From positions 1 to 64,000 of the forward strand of contig JAOABH010000004.1 of the NCBI GenBank assembly GCA_026418455.1: a stretch of 64,000 bases of DNA, written 5' to 3'. The DNA comes from Hydrogenothermaceae bacterium (lineage in GTDB: Bacteria; Aquificota; Aquificia; Aquificales; Hydrogenothermaceae). Every line of letters starts with the position of its first letter. Within the stretch, counting starts at the first letter, position 1. Below the pieces are notes generated by a model. It made no database searches. It saw nothing but the letters and a program-made list of their open reading frames with translations, and was not told the DNA's origin. Position numbers and translations under genes: made by a program. This document shows, piece after piece, positions 34,896-43,339 of this stretch.

Positions 34896-35608
34896 TTTTT
34901 TTTTAAGGTTTTTTCTACTATTGTGAGGGCTTCACTTTCTTTTTTTAGGTAATAATATCTCATTAAAAACATTAAATTGTGAGGAGATGGAAATTTAGGT
35001 TTAATAGAAAATCCACCATAGTTATTATCAAACCTTGATTTTAAATCTAGATAACAGACATCTATTATATTTTTGCTTAGCACTTCCCTATCTTTCCGAT
35101 TTTCTTGATGCAGATATTCAACAACTTTCTGACTTCTTTGGATTAGGTCTTCTTTATTTTCTTGCCAGTATTTTGCAACAGATAGAAGCAGATCTTTCAG
35201 TCCTATCCTTGATGGTTTGCTCTCTTTTGGGAAGTATGTTCCAGCAAAGAATGGTTTTTTATCGGGAGTCATAAGTATCGTTAGAGGCCAACCTCCATGC
35301 CCATTAAACAGAAGACAAACTTCCATATAAATAGCATCTATATCTGGTCTTTCCTCTCTATCAACTTTTATAGGGACAAAATATTTATTTAATATTTCTG
35401 CGATCTCTTCATCTTCAAAAGATTCTTTTTCCATAACATGACACCAATGACATGATGAGTAGCCTATTGATAGGAATATGGGTTTATCTTCTCTTTTGGC
35501 TCTTTCAAAGGCTTCCTCACACCATGGATACCAATCTACCGGATTATAAGCATGGGCAGTTAAATATGGACTTTTCTCGTTAATTAATCTATTTGGTTTT
35601 CTTTCCAT
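34892..35608 (-). CDS. YyaL/DUF255 protein, N-terminal thioredoxin-like part
   Basis: 238 codons with the DUF255 thioredoxin-like domain. [20 protein letters not shown]..., [20 protein letters not shown] (active-site-like CHWC, about 50-53), [10 protein letters not shown] and [10 protein letters not shown] are the family hallmarks. The frame ends ...VEKTLKKK-stop inside A10, just where other YyaL proteins continue into the barrel domain. One extra A (A11) or two fewer (A8) would restore a single ORF. AAGGAAGG precedes the ATG at 35608. First gene of the run down to thiO. Confidence 0.85.
   Translation of the reverse strand: MERKPNRLINEKSPYLTAHAYNPVDWYPWCEEAFERAKREDKPIFLSIGYSSCHWCHVMEKESFEDEEIAEILNKYFVPIKVDREERPDIDAIYMEVCLLFNGHGGWPLTILMTPDKKPFFAGTYFPKESKPSRIGLKDLLLSVAKYWQENKEDLIQRSQKVVEYLHQENRKDREVLSKNIIDVCYLDLKSRFDNNYGGFSIKPKFPSPHNLMFLMRYYYLKKESEALTIVEKTLKKK
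34895..34904 (-). other. A10 homopolymer at the yyaL frameshift
   Basis: On the coding strand CCTT-A10-TGAG. Read straight it gives L-K-K-K-stop. A one-base shift gives L-K-K-K-M-R-L-G-G, the family sequence. A10 tracts are classic sites of RNA-polymerase slippage, of sequence error and of reversible phase change. Confidence 0.8.
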
Positions 35609-35687
35609 TTTTACCTTCCTTAAAAGTTTTCAATAATTTTCATTCAGGAAGGTTTCAATTTGTATGAATATTGACATAAAAATGAAA

Positions 35688-35709
35688 AAGCCCCCTTTAA
35701 AGGGGGCTT
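35688..35709. terminator. Terminator of the cytochrome bc1 operon
   Basis: Perfect 22-base palindrome AAGCCCCC-TTTAAA-GGGGGCTT. On the minus strand it is followed by TTTTTCATTTTT, a good intrinsic terminator 25 bases after the cytochrome c stop. Confidence 0.9.
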
Positions 35710-35734
35710 GATTGCTATCAATGTTTTATTTTGA

Positions 35735-36571
35735 TTAGTGTAGATTTTTCCAGATTTTTTTCTTCCAAGCGAAAGTTAATCCTGCCATCACTACAAGATA
35801 ACCTAAAACCCAGACTCCAAGAGCATTTCTTTGATCTCTATGAGGATCTGCTATCTTGTCAAGATATGTTACAACTTTTTCTGTTGCTTCTTTTGTTAAT
35901 CCAAGTCTTGGCATAGAAGTACCAGGTAAACCATTTTGAGGATTGTTTATAAATGACTCTAAGTATTCAATCTCTTTTGCTTTACCCATAACAGATAGGT
36001 CTGGAGGAACTTTTCCAAGGTAATCTTTCAAAGCATCCTTTGGAGTTACTGCCTCTATTTTTTGATACTTAATACTATGACATCTACCACAAGCTTCAAT
36101 GGTTATCTCTTTTCCATCTAAATCTTTTTTCTCAATAGATTTTAGATATGCGACTATATTGCCAACGTCTTCATCAGAAAGTTGAGCCATGGGTGGCATA
36201 GCGAATTTTGGATTTTTGGTGGCATCTTGTGGGTTTTTGATAAAGTAAGCGAGGAAATGTTCATCTACTATCGCACCTATATTGGATAAATCAGGAGGGA
36301 CAACTTTAAATGAAGCTATGGCAGCATTTGCATCCATTCCGGGATTTATTCCGTCTTTTTTAACGCCGTGACAGGAAGCACAGTTTGCTGTAAAAAGTTC
36401 TTTACCTTTTGCAGGGTCTCCAGTTGTAGGTATATTTTTAGGGATATCCTTATATTCATAATCTGGATGTTTTACCTCACCGTGCATGACAGAGTGAGCA
36501 TAAGGTTCAATTCCCCAGTATCCTACTAAAACAATAACCACTAATATAAGTAAAATTTTTAACTCTTTCAT
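35735..36571 (-). CDS. petC: bc1-complex diheme cytochrome c subunit
   Basis: A 278-residue membrane-anchored cytochrome c with two heme sites, CASCH (64-68) and CGRCH (161-165), each in its own cytochrome c domain. It has an N-terminal membrane helix (about 7-22) and a C-terminal one (about 252-270). Classical cytochrome c1 has one heme. The diheme form resembles the bc complexes of Epsilonproteobacteria. It accepts electrons from the Rieske protein and passes them to soluble cytochrome c or oxidase. Third gene of Rieske-cytb-cytc, three bases after cytb. Confidence 0.9.
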   Translation of the reverse strand: MKELKILLILVVIVLVGYWGIEPYAHSVMHGEVKHPDYEYKDIPKNIPTTGDPAKGKELFTANCASCHGVKKDGINPGMDANAAIASFKVVPPDLSNIGAIVDEHFLAYFIKNPQDATKNPKFAMPPMAQLSDEDVGNIVAYLKSIEKKDLDGKEITIEACGRCHSIKYQKIEAVTPKDALKDYLGKVPPDLSVMGKAKEIEYLESFINNPQNGLPGTSMPRLGLTKEATEKVVTYLDKIADPHRDQRNALGVWVLGYLVVMAGLTFAWKKKIWKNLH

Positions 36572-36573
36572 AA

Positions 36574-37758
36574 TTATCTACCTCCTGCGACTTTCTTCTT
36601 CTCAATTTTAGACAGAATAGGAAGTGCAAGGAAGAATGCGAAAAATACTAAACTTCCTGCAAATCCAAGCCATGCGTATAGACCTGTTGGAGGTAGCTTT
36701 CCAAGAATTGTTAGGAATACGAAATCAGCAATAAATATCCAGAATAAAATTTTATAAATCGGTCTATATTTCCCACTTTTTATAGGGGATGTATCAAGCC
36801 AAGGTAAGAAAGCTGCTATAAACATACTTAAAACGAAAGCGATAAGTCCAAGGTTTTGGCTGAAGAAAAATCCCCTTAAAACTTCATAGAATGCTAAGAA
36901 ATACCATTCAGGATATATATGGGTAGGTGTCTGTAGATAGTTAGCAGGTGTGAAGTTGATAGGATCCATAGCAAATTTATATTGGTAGAACACTAAGTAG
37001 AAGAAGAAAATTAAGAAAACAGACATAACGAAAAACTCTTTTGCCATAAATACTGGCCAGAAAGGTATTCCTTTTCCATGCTTTTTCTCTTCTTTTGTAA
37101 GCTCTATACCATCTTCATTATTAGACCCAGGTATCCTTACTGCATATAGATGAATAGCTGTAAATACTATGAGAAGTAAAGGTAAAAATACTACGTGTAA
37201 TGCAAAGAATCTTGTAAGGGTAGCGTCTTCGACTATGTAGTTACCTCTTATCCATATAACCAAATCCGGACCTATGAAAGGTATCTTTTCAAAGAGGGTT
37301 GTAATGGTTTGGGCTGCCCAGTAAGACATCTGTCCCCATGGAAGCAAGTATCCTGTAAATGCTGTTGCTGACATTAAAACAAAGAGTATATATCCTGTTA
37401 TCCATACTATTTCTCTCGGTGCTTTAAAAGACCCGTAATAAATTCCCCTTGCCATATGGACAAAAAGAACCAAGAACATAATAGATGCACCGACTGCATG
37501 GGTATGTCTAAATAGCCATCCATACTCAACGTCCATCATTATAGTTTTATTTACACTGTCAAAGGCAAGATTTGCATCTGGTTTGTAATACATAAGAACA
37601 AATATCCCACTTACTACAAGTATCGCAAAGACTAACATAACCAAAACACCAAAGCTCCAAAGGAAGTTAATGTTCTTTGGAACATAGTATTCTGTAAGCA
37701 TAACTTTGATAAGCTGTCTTACAGCTAACCTCTCATCTAACCAGTCCATAAACTTCAT
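36574..37758 (-). CDS. petB: Cytochrome b subunit of the bc1 complex
   Basis: A 394-residue membrane protein with eight to nine helices. Heme-ligating His pairs lie in FRHTHAVGASIMFLVLFVHMARG-type helix (HTHAVGA ... FVHMARG) and ALHVVFLPLL ... AIHLYAV. The quinol-site PEWY is in YPEWYFLAFYEVLRG, and the N-terminal and C-terminal halves are fused as in bc1-type cytochrome b. It oxidises quinol and recycles electrons in the Q cycle. AAGGAGG precedes the ATG. Confidence 0.95.
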   Translation of the reverse strand: MKFMDWLDERLAVRQLIKVMLTEYYVPKNINFLWSFGVLVMLVFAILVVSGIFVLMYYKPDANLAFDSVNKTIMMDVEYGWLFRHTHAVGASIMFLVLFVHMARGIYYGSFKAPREIVWITGYILFVLMSATAFTGYLLPWGQMSYWAAQTITTLFEKIPFIGPDLVIWIRGNYIVEDATLTRFFALHVVFLPLLLIVFTAIHLYAVRIPGSNNEDGIELTKEEKKHGKGIPFWPVFMAKEFFVMSVFLIFFFYLVFYQYKFAMDPINFTPANYLQTPTHIYPEWYFLAFYEVLRGFFFSQNLGLIAFVLSMFIAAFLPWLDTSPIKSGKYRPIYKILFWIFIADFVFLTILGKLPPTGLYAWLGFAGSLVFFAFFLALPILSKIEKKKVAGGR

Positions 37759-37770
37759 GCCTTAACCTCC

Positions 37771-38277
37771 TTAAGCTGTTAATCCTTTTTCTTTCATCTG
37801 TTTATATTCAGGACCTTCTTCACCTAGGACTATATTATTTCCTTCTATTTTAAATGGAGGAACGTCTAATGGTCTTGGAGGTGGTCCAAATATATTTTTA
37901 CCACAGGCATCATACTCCCCACCATGGCAAGGGCAGTGCCATATCTTTTTATCAGCTTCCCAGTTAGGAATACATCCAAGATGTGTACAGATACCAAGAA
38001 CTACTGTGTATTCATCTTTTATCGATCTGTCTTTACACTGTGTCATATCTGGAGTTCTTCTTAAAATGAACACTGGTTTTCCTCTCCAGTTTGCAACTTT
38101 TATCTCTCCAGGTTGGACTGTTGAGATATCAAAAGTAACAGTAGCTTGAGCCTTTACTTCTGGAAGAGGCTCCCAAGTTTTATACATGCCATATAAAACA
38201 CCACCAACTCCTACTGCAGCCCATGCACCCATAGCATACAGTAGAAAATCCCTTCTTGAGACTTTTTCTTCTGCCAT
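37771..38277 (-). CDS. petA: Rieske iron-sulfur subunit of the bc1 complex
   Basis: A 168-residue [2Fe-2S] protein. The N-terminal twin-arginine-like anchor VSRRDFLLYAMGAWAAVG (about 6-23) stays as a membrane helix. The cluster motifs are CTHLGC (about 111-116) and CPCHGG (about 130-135), with GPPPRPL after them. It moves electrons from quinol to the diheme cytochrome. First gene of the operon, strong AGGAGG site, with a promoter at 38311-38339. Confidence 0.95.
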   Translation of the reverse strand: MAEEKVSRRDFLLYAMGAWAAVGVGGVLYGMYKTWEPLPEVKAQATVTFDISTVQPGEIKVANWRGKPVFILRRTPDMTQCKDRSIKDEYTVVLGICTHLGCIPNWEADKKIWHCPCHGGEYDACGKNIFGPPPRPLDVPPFKIEGNNIVLGEEGPEYKQMKEKGLTA

Positions 38278-38310
38278 AGCTACCTCCTATAACTGAATTT
38301 ATTGATAAAA

Positions 38311-38339
38311 ATCATACAACTTTTCAATTGGTTTGTAAA
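38311..38339 (-). promoter_or_regulatory. Promoter of the bc1 operon (TTTACA-17-TATGAT)
   Basis: Minus-strand TTTACA (38339-38334), exactly 17 bases, TATGAT (38316-38311). Start expected near 38304, about 27 bases before the Rieske ATG. A further TTGACC lies upstream near 38390, in the remaining AT-rich part of the 163-base gap. Confidence 0.65.
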
Positions 38340-38431
38340 TACTAACATTATCATTTTCAATATCTAAATTCATTGTCTAAGGTCAATTGTTTTCCATTTA
38401 AAAAGTGTTTAAAGAGAGTATTTCAAAGTTA

Positions 38432-38440
38432 TGATATAAT
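38432..38440 (+). promoter_or_regulatory. Extended -10 of pgeF (leaderless)
   Basis: TGATATAAT (38432-38440), six bases TTGCTT, then ATG at 38447; no Shine-Dalgarno and no clear -35. Same nine bases and spacing as before lptB. Confidence 0.68.
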
Positions 38441-38446
38441 TTGCTT

Positions 38447-39055
38447 ATGAAAGAGCTAACGATTAAAAACGTGATCATAGTCTTCACAGATAGAGGAGAT
38501 TTAAACCAAACGCTCAGTGTAAATAGAAAAATTAATTTTCCACTTTTTATTCCAAATCAGAAGCATACATCAAAAGTAATCTCTTTAGATGAAGATATAA
38601 CTCAAGAAGCTGATGGAATATATCTGGATAAAACAGGTGTTGCTGTAGGGGTTTTAACAGCAGACTGTATGCCGATAGTTCTGTTTAACGATAGAGAGTT
38701 GTCTGTAATTCATGCAGGTTGGAGAGGGTTATTTGGTGGTATCATAGAAAATAGTATTAAAATGTTTAAAGAAAAACCTACTAACTGCTTTATTGGACCT
38801 TCTATAAGGGTTTGTTGTTATGAAGTTAGTCCGGATTTTATCTATCGATTTAACATTGACGAAAAATTTTATATAAAGAGAGAAGATAGATACTTTTTGT
38901 CTTTACAGAATATTGCAAAAGAGAAGTTAAAAAATTTAGGTATAGACGATATTTTTGATTTATCAGAATGTACTGCTTGCTGTGGTAAATATTTCTCTTT
39001 TAGAAAGGGTGACTTTGATGATAGAATATTAACTTATGCATATCTTAGGGAGTAG
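38447..39055 (+). CDS. pgeF: PgeF/YfiH-family (laccase-domain) protein
   Basis: A 202-residue laccase-domain protein. TADCMPIVLF, VIHAGWRGLFGG, FIGPSIRVCCYEV and the later CTACC supply the His/Cys metal residues of the family. In E. coli the homologue removes mis-incorporated Ser from peptidoglycan precursors (purine nucleoside activity is also reported in the family). The ATG at 38447 gives MKELTIK and has a -10 six bases upstream, so the first gene of this long operon (pgeF-accD-mobB-acyP) is probably translated from a leaderless mRNA. An in-frame TTG at 38441 overlaps the promoter. Confidence 0.88.
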   Translation: MKELTIKNVIIVFTDRGDLNQTLSVNRKINFPLFIPNQKHTSKVISLDEDITQEADGIYLDKTGVAVGVLTADCMPIVLFNDRELSVIHAGWRGLFGGIIENSIKMFKEKPTNCFIGPSIRVCCYEVSPDFIYRFNIDEKFYIKREDRYFLSLQNIAKEKLKNLGIDDIFDLSECTACCGKYFSFRKGDFDDRILTYAYLRE

Positions 39056-39058
39056 AGA

Positions 39059-39895
39059 ATGGGACTGAAAGATTTTATTGATAAATTTAAAGGTAGGAAG
39101 AAGTTAAAAATTGAAGAAGGTTCTTGGATAAAGTGTGAGAAATGTAAGAGTTTACTTTTTATTGATGACCTTTTAAAAAATCTTAAGATATGTCCCCACT
39201 GTGGATATACATTTCGTATGTCTGCTAAGGAAAGGGTTGATTCTCTTCTTGATACTGTTTATAATTACGACCTTTTTTCAAAGATTAAACCTGTTGATAT
39301 TATAGGTTTTAAAGATACAAAAAGATATAAAGACAGATTAAAAGAAGCTCAGGAGAAAACTGGTTTAAATGACGCAATTATTGTTGCCCATGGGAAGATG
39401 TTTGACAAAGAAGTTGTGATAGCCTCTATGGATTTTAACTTTATGGGTGGAAGTATGGGAAGCGTTGTAGGTGCAAAGTTTGTCAGGGGAGCAGAGTTTG
39501 CCATAGAAAAAAGGATACCTTTTATATCTGTAGCAGCTTCTGGTGGAGCAAGAATGCAGGAGAGTATTATCTCCCTTATGCAGATGGCAAAAACTTCAAT
39601 AGCCGTTGATAGAATGAATAAAGCTGGTATTCTGTATATATCTGTTCTTACAGACCCAACAATGGGTGGAGTTTCTGCAAGTTTTGCATTTTTAGGAGAT
39701 ATAATAATAGCAGAACCAGAAAGTTTAATCGGTTTTGCTGGACCAAGGGTTATTGAGCAGACAATAAGACAGCAACTTCCAGAAGGATTCCAAAGATCAG
39801 AGTTCTTACTTGAAAAAGGACAGATAGATATGGTAGTTGATAGAAAAAATCTCAAAAAAACTATATACACTTTGATAAAGCATACCCATGGATAA
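39059..39895 (+). CDS. accD: Acetyl-CoA carboxylase carboxyltransferase subunit beta
   Basis: A 278-residue protein with an N-terminal zinc ribbon (C26, C29, C45, C48: CEKC...CPHC) and a crotonase-fold carboxyltransferase domain (FMGGSMGSVVGAKFVRGAE, VAASGGARMQESI, PTMGGVSASFA). It transfers CO2 from carboxybiotin to acetyl-CoA for fatty acid synthesis. Normal length. GGGAG site before the ATG; it overlaps mobB by eight bases. Confidence 0.96.
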   Translation: MGLKDFIDKFKGRKKLKIEEGSWIKCEKCKSLLFIDDLLKNLKICPHCGYTFRMSAKERVDSLLDTVYNYDLFSKIKPVDIIGFKDTKRYKDRLKEAQEKTGLNDAIIVAHGKMFDKEVVIASMDFNFMGGSMGSVVGAKFVRGAEFAIEKRIPFISVAASGGARMQESIISLMQMAKTSIAVDRMNKAGILYISVLTDPTMGGVSASFAFLGDIIIAEPESLIGFAGPRVIEQTIRQQLPEGFQRSEFLLEKGQIDMVVDRKNLKKTIYTLIKHTHG

Positions 39896-40382
39896 AGTAG
39901 TAATAATAACAGGAGCTCACAATAGCGGGAAAACTACCTTTATCGAGAAGGTTGTTAGTATACTCTCATCAGAAGGGGTAAATGTTGCTTATATAAAACA
40001 TGACCCAAAGGGTAAAGCAAAGACAGATACAGAAGGTAAGGACAGTTATAGAATATATAATGCTGGAGCAAGGGAAGTCGTAATTGCTTCTCCTAATAAA
40101 CTGTCAATTTTTGTAAAGAATGATGCCTATGATATTAATTATATTATTGAATTTTTAAAGTTATTTAATCCAGATATTGTAATAGTTGAAGGATTTAAAT
40201 CAGCTACACAGTATGATAAATATGAAGTTATAAGGAAAGATGAAAATAGAGAGTTAATGCTTAAAGATGATCCTTTTTTGAAAGGTGTCATAACTGATTA
40301 TTATAAGTTTGATACCACTTTTGACATCAATAATCCTATAACCTTTGTGGAGTTCCTTAAGAAGAAATATTTAGGGAGATGA
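39888..40382 (+). CDS. mobB: Molybdopterin-guanine dinucleotide biosynthesis protein MobB
   Basis: A 164-residue P-loop GTPase-like accessory protein with GAHNSGKTTF (about 8-17), YIKHDPKG and DIVIVEGFKSA. It helps MobA attach GMP to molybdopterin, or channels the cofactor. The SorA enzyme in this window carries a Mo cofactor, though sulfite-oxidase enzymes do not need the dinucleotide form, so other Mo enzymes are implied. The start overlaps accD. Confidence 0.9.
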   Translation: MDKVVIITGAHNSGKTTFIEKVVSILSSEGVNVAYIKHDPKGKAKTDTEGKDSYRIYNAGAREVVIASPNKLSIFVKNDAYDINYIIEFLKLFNPDIVIVEGFKSATQYDKYEVIRKDENRELMLKDDPFLKGVITDYYKFDTTFDINNPITFVEFLKKKYLGR

Positions 40383-40385
40383 GAG

Positions 40386-40655
40386 ATGGTTCTACACACT
40401 ATAGTTTACGGAGTCGTTCAAGGAGTTGGATTTAGGAAATTTGTTAAAGCAAAAGCAGAAGAGTTAGGATTAAATGGATTTGTTAGAAATATGCCAGATG
40501 GGACTGTTGAAGTCGAGGCAGAAGGAGATAAGGAAGTGTTAGAACAGCTTTTGAAATATATTCATCAAGGTCCACCAAGGGCAACTGTTGAGAGAGTAGA
40601 TTACAGATTTTTAGAGAAAGAGGGAGGCTATAATGACTTTGAAATCAGGTATTAA
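40386..40655 (+). CDS. acyP: Acylphosphatase
   Basis: An 89-residue hydrolase of acyl phosphates. VYGVVQGVGFRKFVKAKAEE contains the phosphate-binding loop and catalytic Arg, and GLNGFVRNMPDGTVEVEAEG the catalytic Asn. Perfect family length. GGGAGATGAGAG precedes the ATG, and the 3' end overlaps the LysM gene by 23 bases. Confidence 0.95.
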   Translation: MVLHTIVYGVVQGVGFRKFVKAKAEELGLNGFVRNMPDGTVEVEAEGDKEVLEQLLKYIHQGPPRATVERVDYRFLEKEGGYNDFEIRY

Positions 40656-42108
40656 GTTAGGAATCTTTTCTTTATTTGCATTTGTATCTTTCTCTTTTGC
40701 AGAAAGTTATACGGTACAAAAAGGTGATACTATTGAAAAGATAGCAAAAAAGTTTAATGTTTCTCCAGAGGAGATAATAAAAGCTAACAACATAAAGGAT
40801 CCAAAGAGATTAAGAGAAGGTCAAAAGATAGAGATACCTACAAAAAGTCAGGAAAGTGGCAAAAAAGCCATAGATGATAGAAAGTCTTCTAAAAAGTCTG
40901 CTTCAAAGGAAGAGATTTACGAAGTTAAATCTGGGGATACGTTGGAGAAGATAGCTAAAAGGTATAATCTTACCGTTAAAGAGATCATGGAATATAATGA
41001 CATGAGAGATGAGAGGATTTTTGCAGGTGATCAGTTAAAGATACCTCTGTCAAAAGATGCTATATCTAAGAAGAAATTAGAACAGTCAAGGAAAGCCGTT
41101 GATCTGTCAAGATGTGAGATATATACCCTAAAAAAAGGTGGTACCCTTAAACATGTTTCTAAGAGAACTGGGATTGATGTTAGAACACTTGAAAAGTACA
41201 ACAATATAGACAGTTCACAGTGGCTTGAAGCTGGGACAAAAGTGTGTATAGGGGAGAAAAGAGAAGATAGGGTCTTAGTAAAAGGAGAGTGTGAGCTTCT
41301 ATACAAACCTAAGAAGAGGGTTTCTATATTGGAGATATCCCGTCAGTATAATATACCCGTCCATAAGATAAAACAGTTGAATAATCTAAATAAGGATTAT
41401 GTCTCAAAAGATCAAGAGATATGTTTAAGGGCTTATGAAGAAGAGATATCAGCTAAAGACAGAAAATATACATACTACACTGTGAAAAGAGGAGATACCA
41501 TAGAAAAGATAGCAGAAAAGTTTAATACAACAGTGGCAGATATCAGGGAGTTAAACAGTTTAAGGGGGGACAAAATCCATATAGGAGAAAAATTAAAGGT
41601 CCCTGTGAAAGAAGAGGAGCAAGAGAAAGTAGTCCAGAAACCTGTTGAAGATCAGCAACAAGAAAAACCATCCAAGCCTATTTTGCCTAAAGAAACAAAA
41701 CCTAAAATAGATGATATTGAACCTATAGCTACTAACGGTATGAAGTTAGGATGGCCTGTAAACGGAAAAGTTATAGCAGGTTTTCAGAATGATGAAAATG
41801 TGAGACATCTTGGTATAGAGATAGCTTCTGACTGTGGTGAGAGGGTTAATGCTGCAGAAAGTGGTAAAGTTGTTTATGCCGGAGATGGGATAAAAGCTTT
41901 TGGTAATCTGGTAGTAATCAGACATGACAATGGTTTAACTACGGTTTACGGATACTTAGATAAGCTTTCGGTAAGTGAGGGTATGAGAGTGTATAAGGGA
42001 GAGAGTATAGGGGTAGTTGGAAAGTTGAAAAACTCTGATACATGTGGTATTTACTTTGAAGTTAGAAAGAATGTCACTCCTATAGACCCGCAGAAAGTCC
42101 TTGATTAG
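40633..42108 (+). CDS. LysM-repeat protein with degenerate M23 domain (NlpD/EnvC-like)
   Basis: A 491-residue secreted cell-wall protein. Signal peptide about 1-23; LysM-type repeats at about 25-70, 97-142, 160-200, 220-265 and 285-330 (the third and fourth diverged, each with extra Cys); a Lys/Glu-rich linker to about 370; and a C-terminal LytM/M23 domain. Active M23 enzymes have HxxxD and HxH. Here the first reads HLGIEIASD (Asp replaced by Glu) and the second is GIYFEVR (first His replaced by Tyr). It is therefore probably a non-catalytic activator of amidases. GGGAGG site five bases before the ATG. Confidence 0.88.
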   Translation: MTLKSGIKLGIFSLFAFVSFSFAESYTVQKGDTIEKIAKKFNVSPEEIIKANNIKDPKRLREGQKIEIPTKSQESGKKAIDDRKSSKKSASKEEIYEVKSGDTLEKIAKRYNLTVKEIMEYNDMRDERIFAGDQLKIPLSKDAISKKKLEQSRKAVDLSRCEIYTLKKGGTLKHVSKRTGIDVRTLEKYNNIDSSQWLEAGTKVCIGEKREDRVLVKGECELLYKPKKRVSILEISRQYNIPVHKIKQLNNLNKDYVSKDQEICLRAYEEEISAKDRKYTYYTVKRGDTIEKIAEKFNTTVADIRELNSLRGDKIHIGEKLKVPVKEEEQEKVVQKPVEDQQQEKPSKPILPKETKPKIDDIEPIATNGMKLGWPVNGKVIAGFQNDENVRHLGIEIASDCGERVNAAESGKVVYAGDGIKAFGNLVVIRHDNGLTTVYGYLDKLSVSEGMRVYKGESIGVVGKLKNSDTCGIYFEVRKNVTPIDPQKVLD

Positions 42109-42117
42109 TGTTATAAT
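42109..42117 (+). promoter_or_regulatory. Extended -10 before the aminotransferase gene
   Basis: TGTTATAAT just after the LysM gene, 29 bases before the start at 42146. No matching -35. It could give an internal promoter to the downstream operon. Confidence 0.45.
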
Positions 42118-42145
42118 TTTTAAGAAAAGTTGATGAGGTGAGAGA

Positions 42146-43339
42146 ATGCCAGAAGAGTTTCCACGAATAAAGAGACTTCCACAGTATGTTTTCGCAGTAG
42201 TAAATGAACTTAAAGCTAAAATGAGGAAAGAGGGAGAGGATATTATAGATTTTGGGATGGGAAATCCGGATTTACCTCCTGCACAGCATATAATAGATAA
42301 ACTATGTGAGTCTGCAAAGAAGAAAACTACCCATAGATACTCAATGTCCCAAGGTATTCCGAGATTGAGAAAAGCAATCTGTGATTTTTATAGAGATAGA
42401 TACGGTGTTGAGTTAGACCCAGAAAAAGAAGCTATAATGACGATAGGTTCAAAAGAGGGACTTACCCATCTCTTACTGGCTATGTTGGAACCTGGAGATA
42501 TAGCCATGGTTCCAAGTCCCAGATATCCTATACATTACTATGCTCCGGTTATAGCAGGTGCAAGTGTTTTAACAGTTCCTCTTCCTCTTGAAGGTTCAGA
42601 TGAAGAAAAACAGGAACAGTTTCTAAAAAATATCTATGACTCTTATGAAGATTCATATCCAGAAGCAAAGGTTTTAATACTTAACTTTCCAAACAATCCT
42701 ACAACTATGACTGTAACATTAGACTTTTTTAAGGAAGTTGTAGCATTTGCTAAGAAAAAAGGACTATGGATAATCCATGACCTTGCCTATGGAGATCTCT
42801 GTTTTGATGGTTATAAAGCTCCAAGTATTTTACAGGTGGAAGGAGCAAAGGATGTTGCTGTAGAAACATACTCAATGACAAAAGGATTCTCTATGGCAGG
42901 TTGGAGAGTCGGTTTTATCCTTGGAAATGAGACACTTGTATATAACCTTAAAAGATTGAAAAGTTATCTTGACTACGGAATGTTTACTCCTATACAGGTT
43001 GCCAGTATAATAGCTTTAGAAAGTGATTACTCCGTTGTCCAGAAGGCAGCAGATATTTACAGTAAAAGACTTGATATCCTCGTTAAAGGACTTAATGAAG
43101 CTGGATGGAATGTTCAAAAACCTAAGGCTACAATGTTTTTATGGGCAAAAATTCCGGAAAAATTTGGAAATATGGGTTCAATAGATTTTAGTATGATGTT
43201 ATTAAAAGAGGCGAAAGTTGCAGTTGCTCCTGGTATAGGATTTGGAGAACATGGTGAAGGATATGTAAGATTTGCTGTTGTAGAAAATGAAAAAAGGATA
43301 AGACAGGCAATAAGAAATATCAAAAAGCTTATGAAATGA
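42146..43339 (+). CDS. alaC: Class I aminotransferase (AlaC/AlaA-like)
   Basis: A 397-residue PLP-dependent fold-type I aminotransferase. FGMGNPDLPPAQHIID at the N-terminus, NFPNNPTTMTV, and the PLP-lysine motif SMTKGFSMAGWRVG near 235-248 resemble AlaC glutamate-pyruvate aminotransferases; an LL-diaminopimelate aminotransferase role is an alternative. GAGGTGAG precedes the ATG. It overlaps the permease gene as ATGA. Confidence 0.9.
   Translation: MPEEFPRIKRLPQYVFAVVNELKAKMRKEGEDIIDFGMGNPDLPPAQHIIDKLCESAKKKTTHRYSMSQGIPRLRKAICDFYRDRYGVELDPEKEAIMTIGSKEGLTHLLLAMLEPGDIAMVPSPRYPIHYYAPVIAGASVLTVPLPLEGSDEEKQEQFLKNIYDSYEDSYPEAKVLILNFPNNPTTMTVTLDFFKEVVAFAKKKGLWIIHDLAYGDLCFDGYKAPSILQVEGAKDVAVETYSMTKGFSMAGWRVGFILGNETLVYNLKRLKSYLDYGMFTPIQVASIIALESDYSVVQKAADIYSKRLDILVKGLNEAGWNVQKPKATMFLWAKIPEKFGNMGSIDFSMMLLKEAKVAVAPGIGFGEHGEGYVRFAVVENEKRIRQAIRNIKKLMK

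Noticed and set aside
39349-39870. 173-codon minus-strand frame inside accD
   Set aside because: Antisense to a fully conserved AccD; arises from codon bias.
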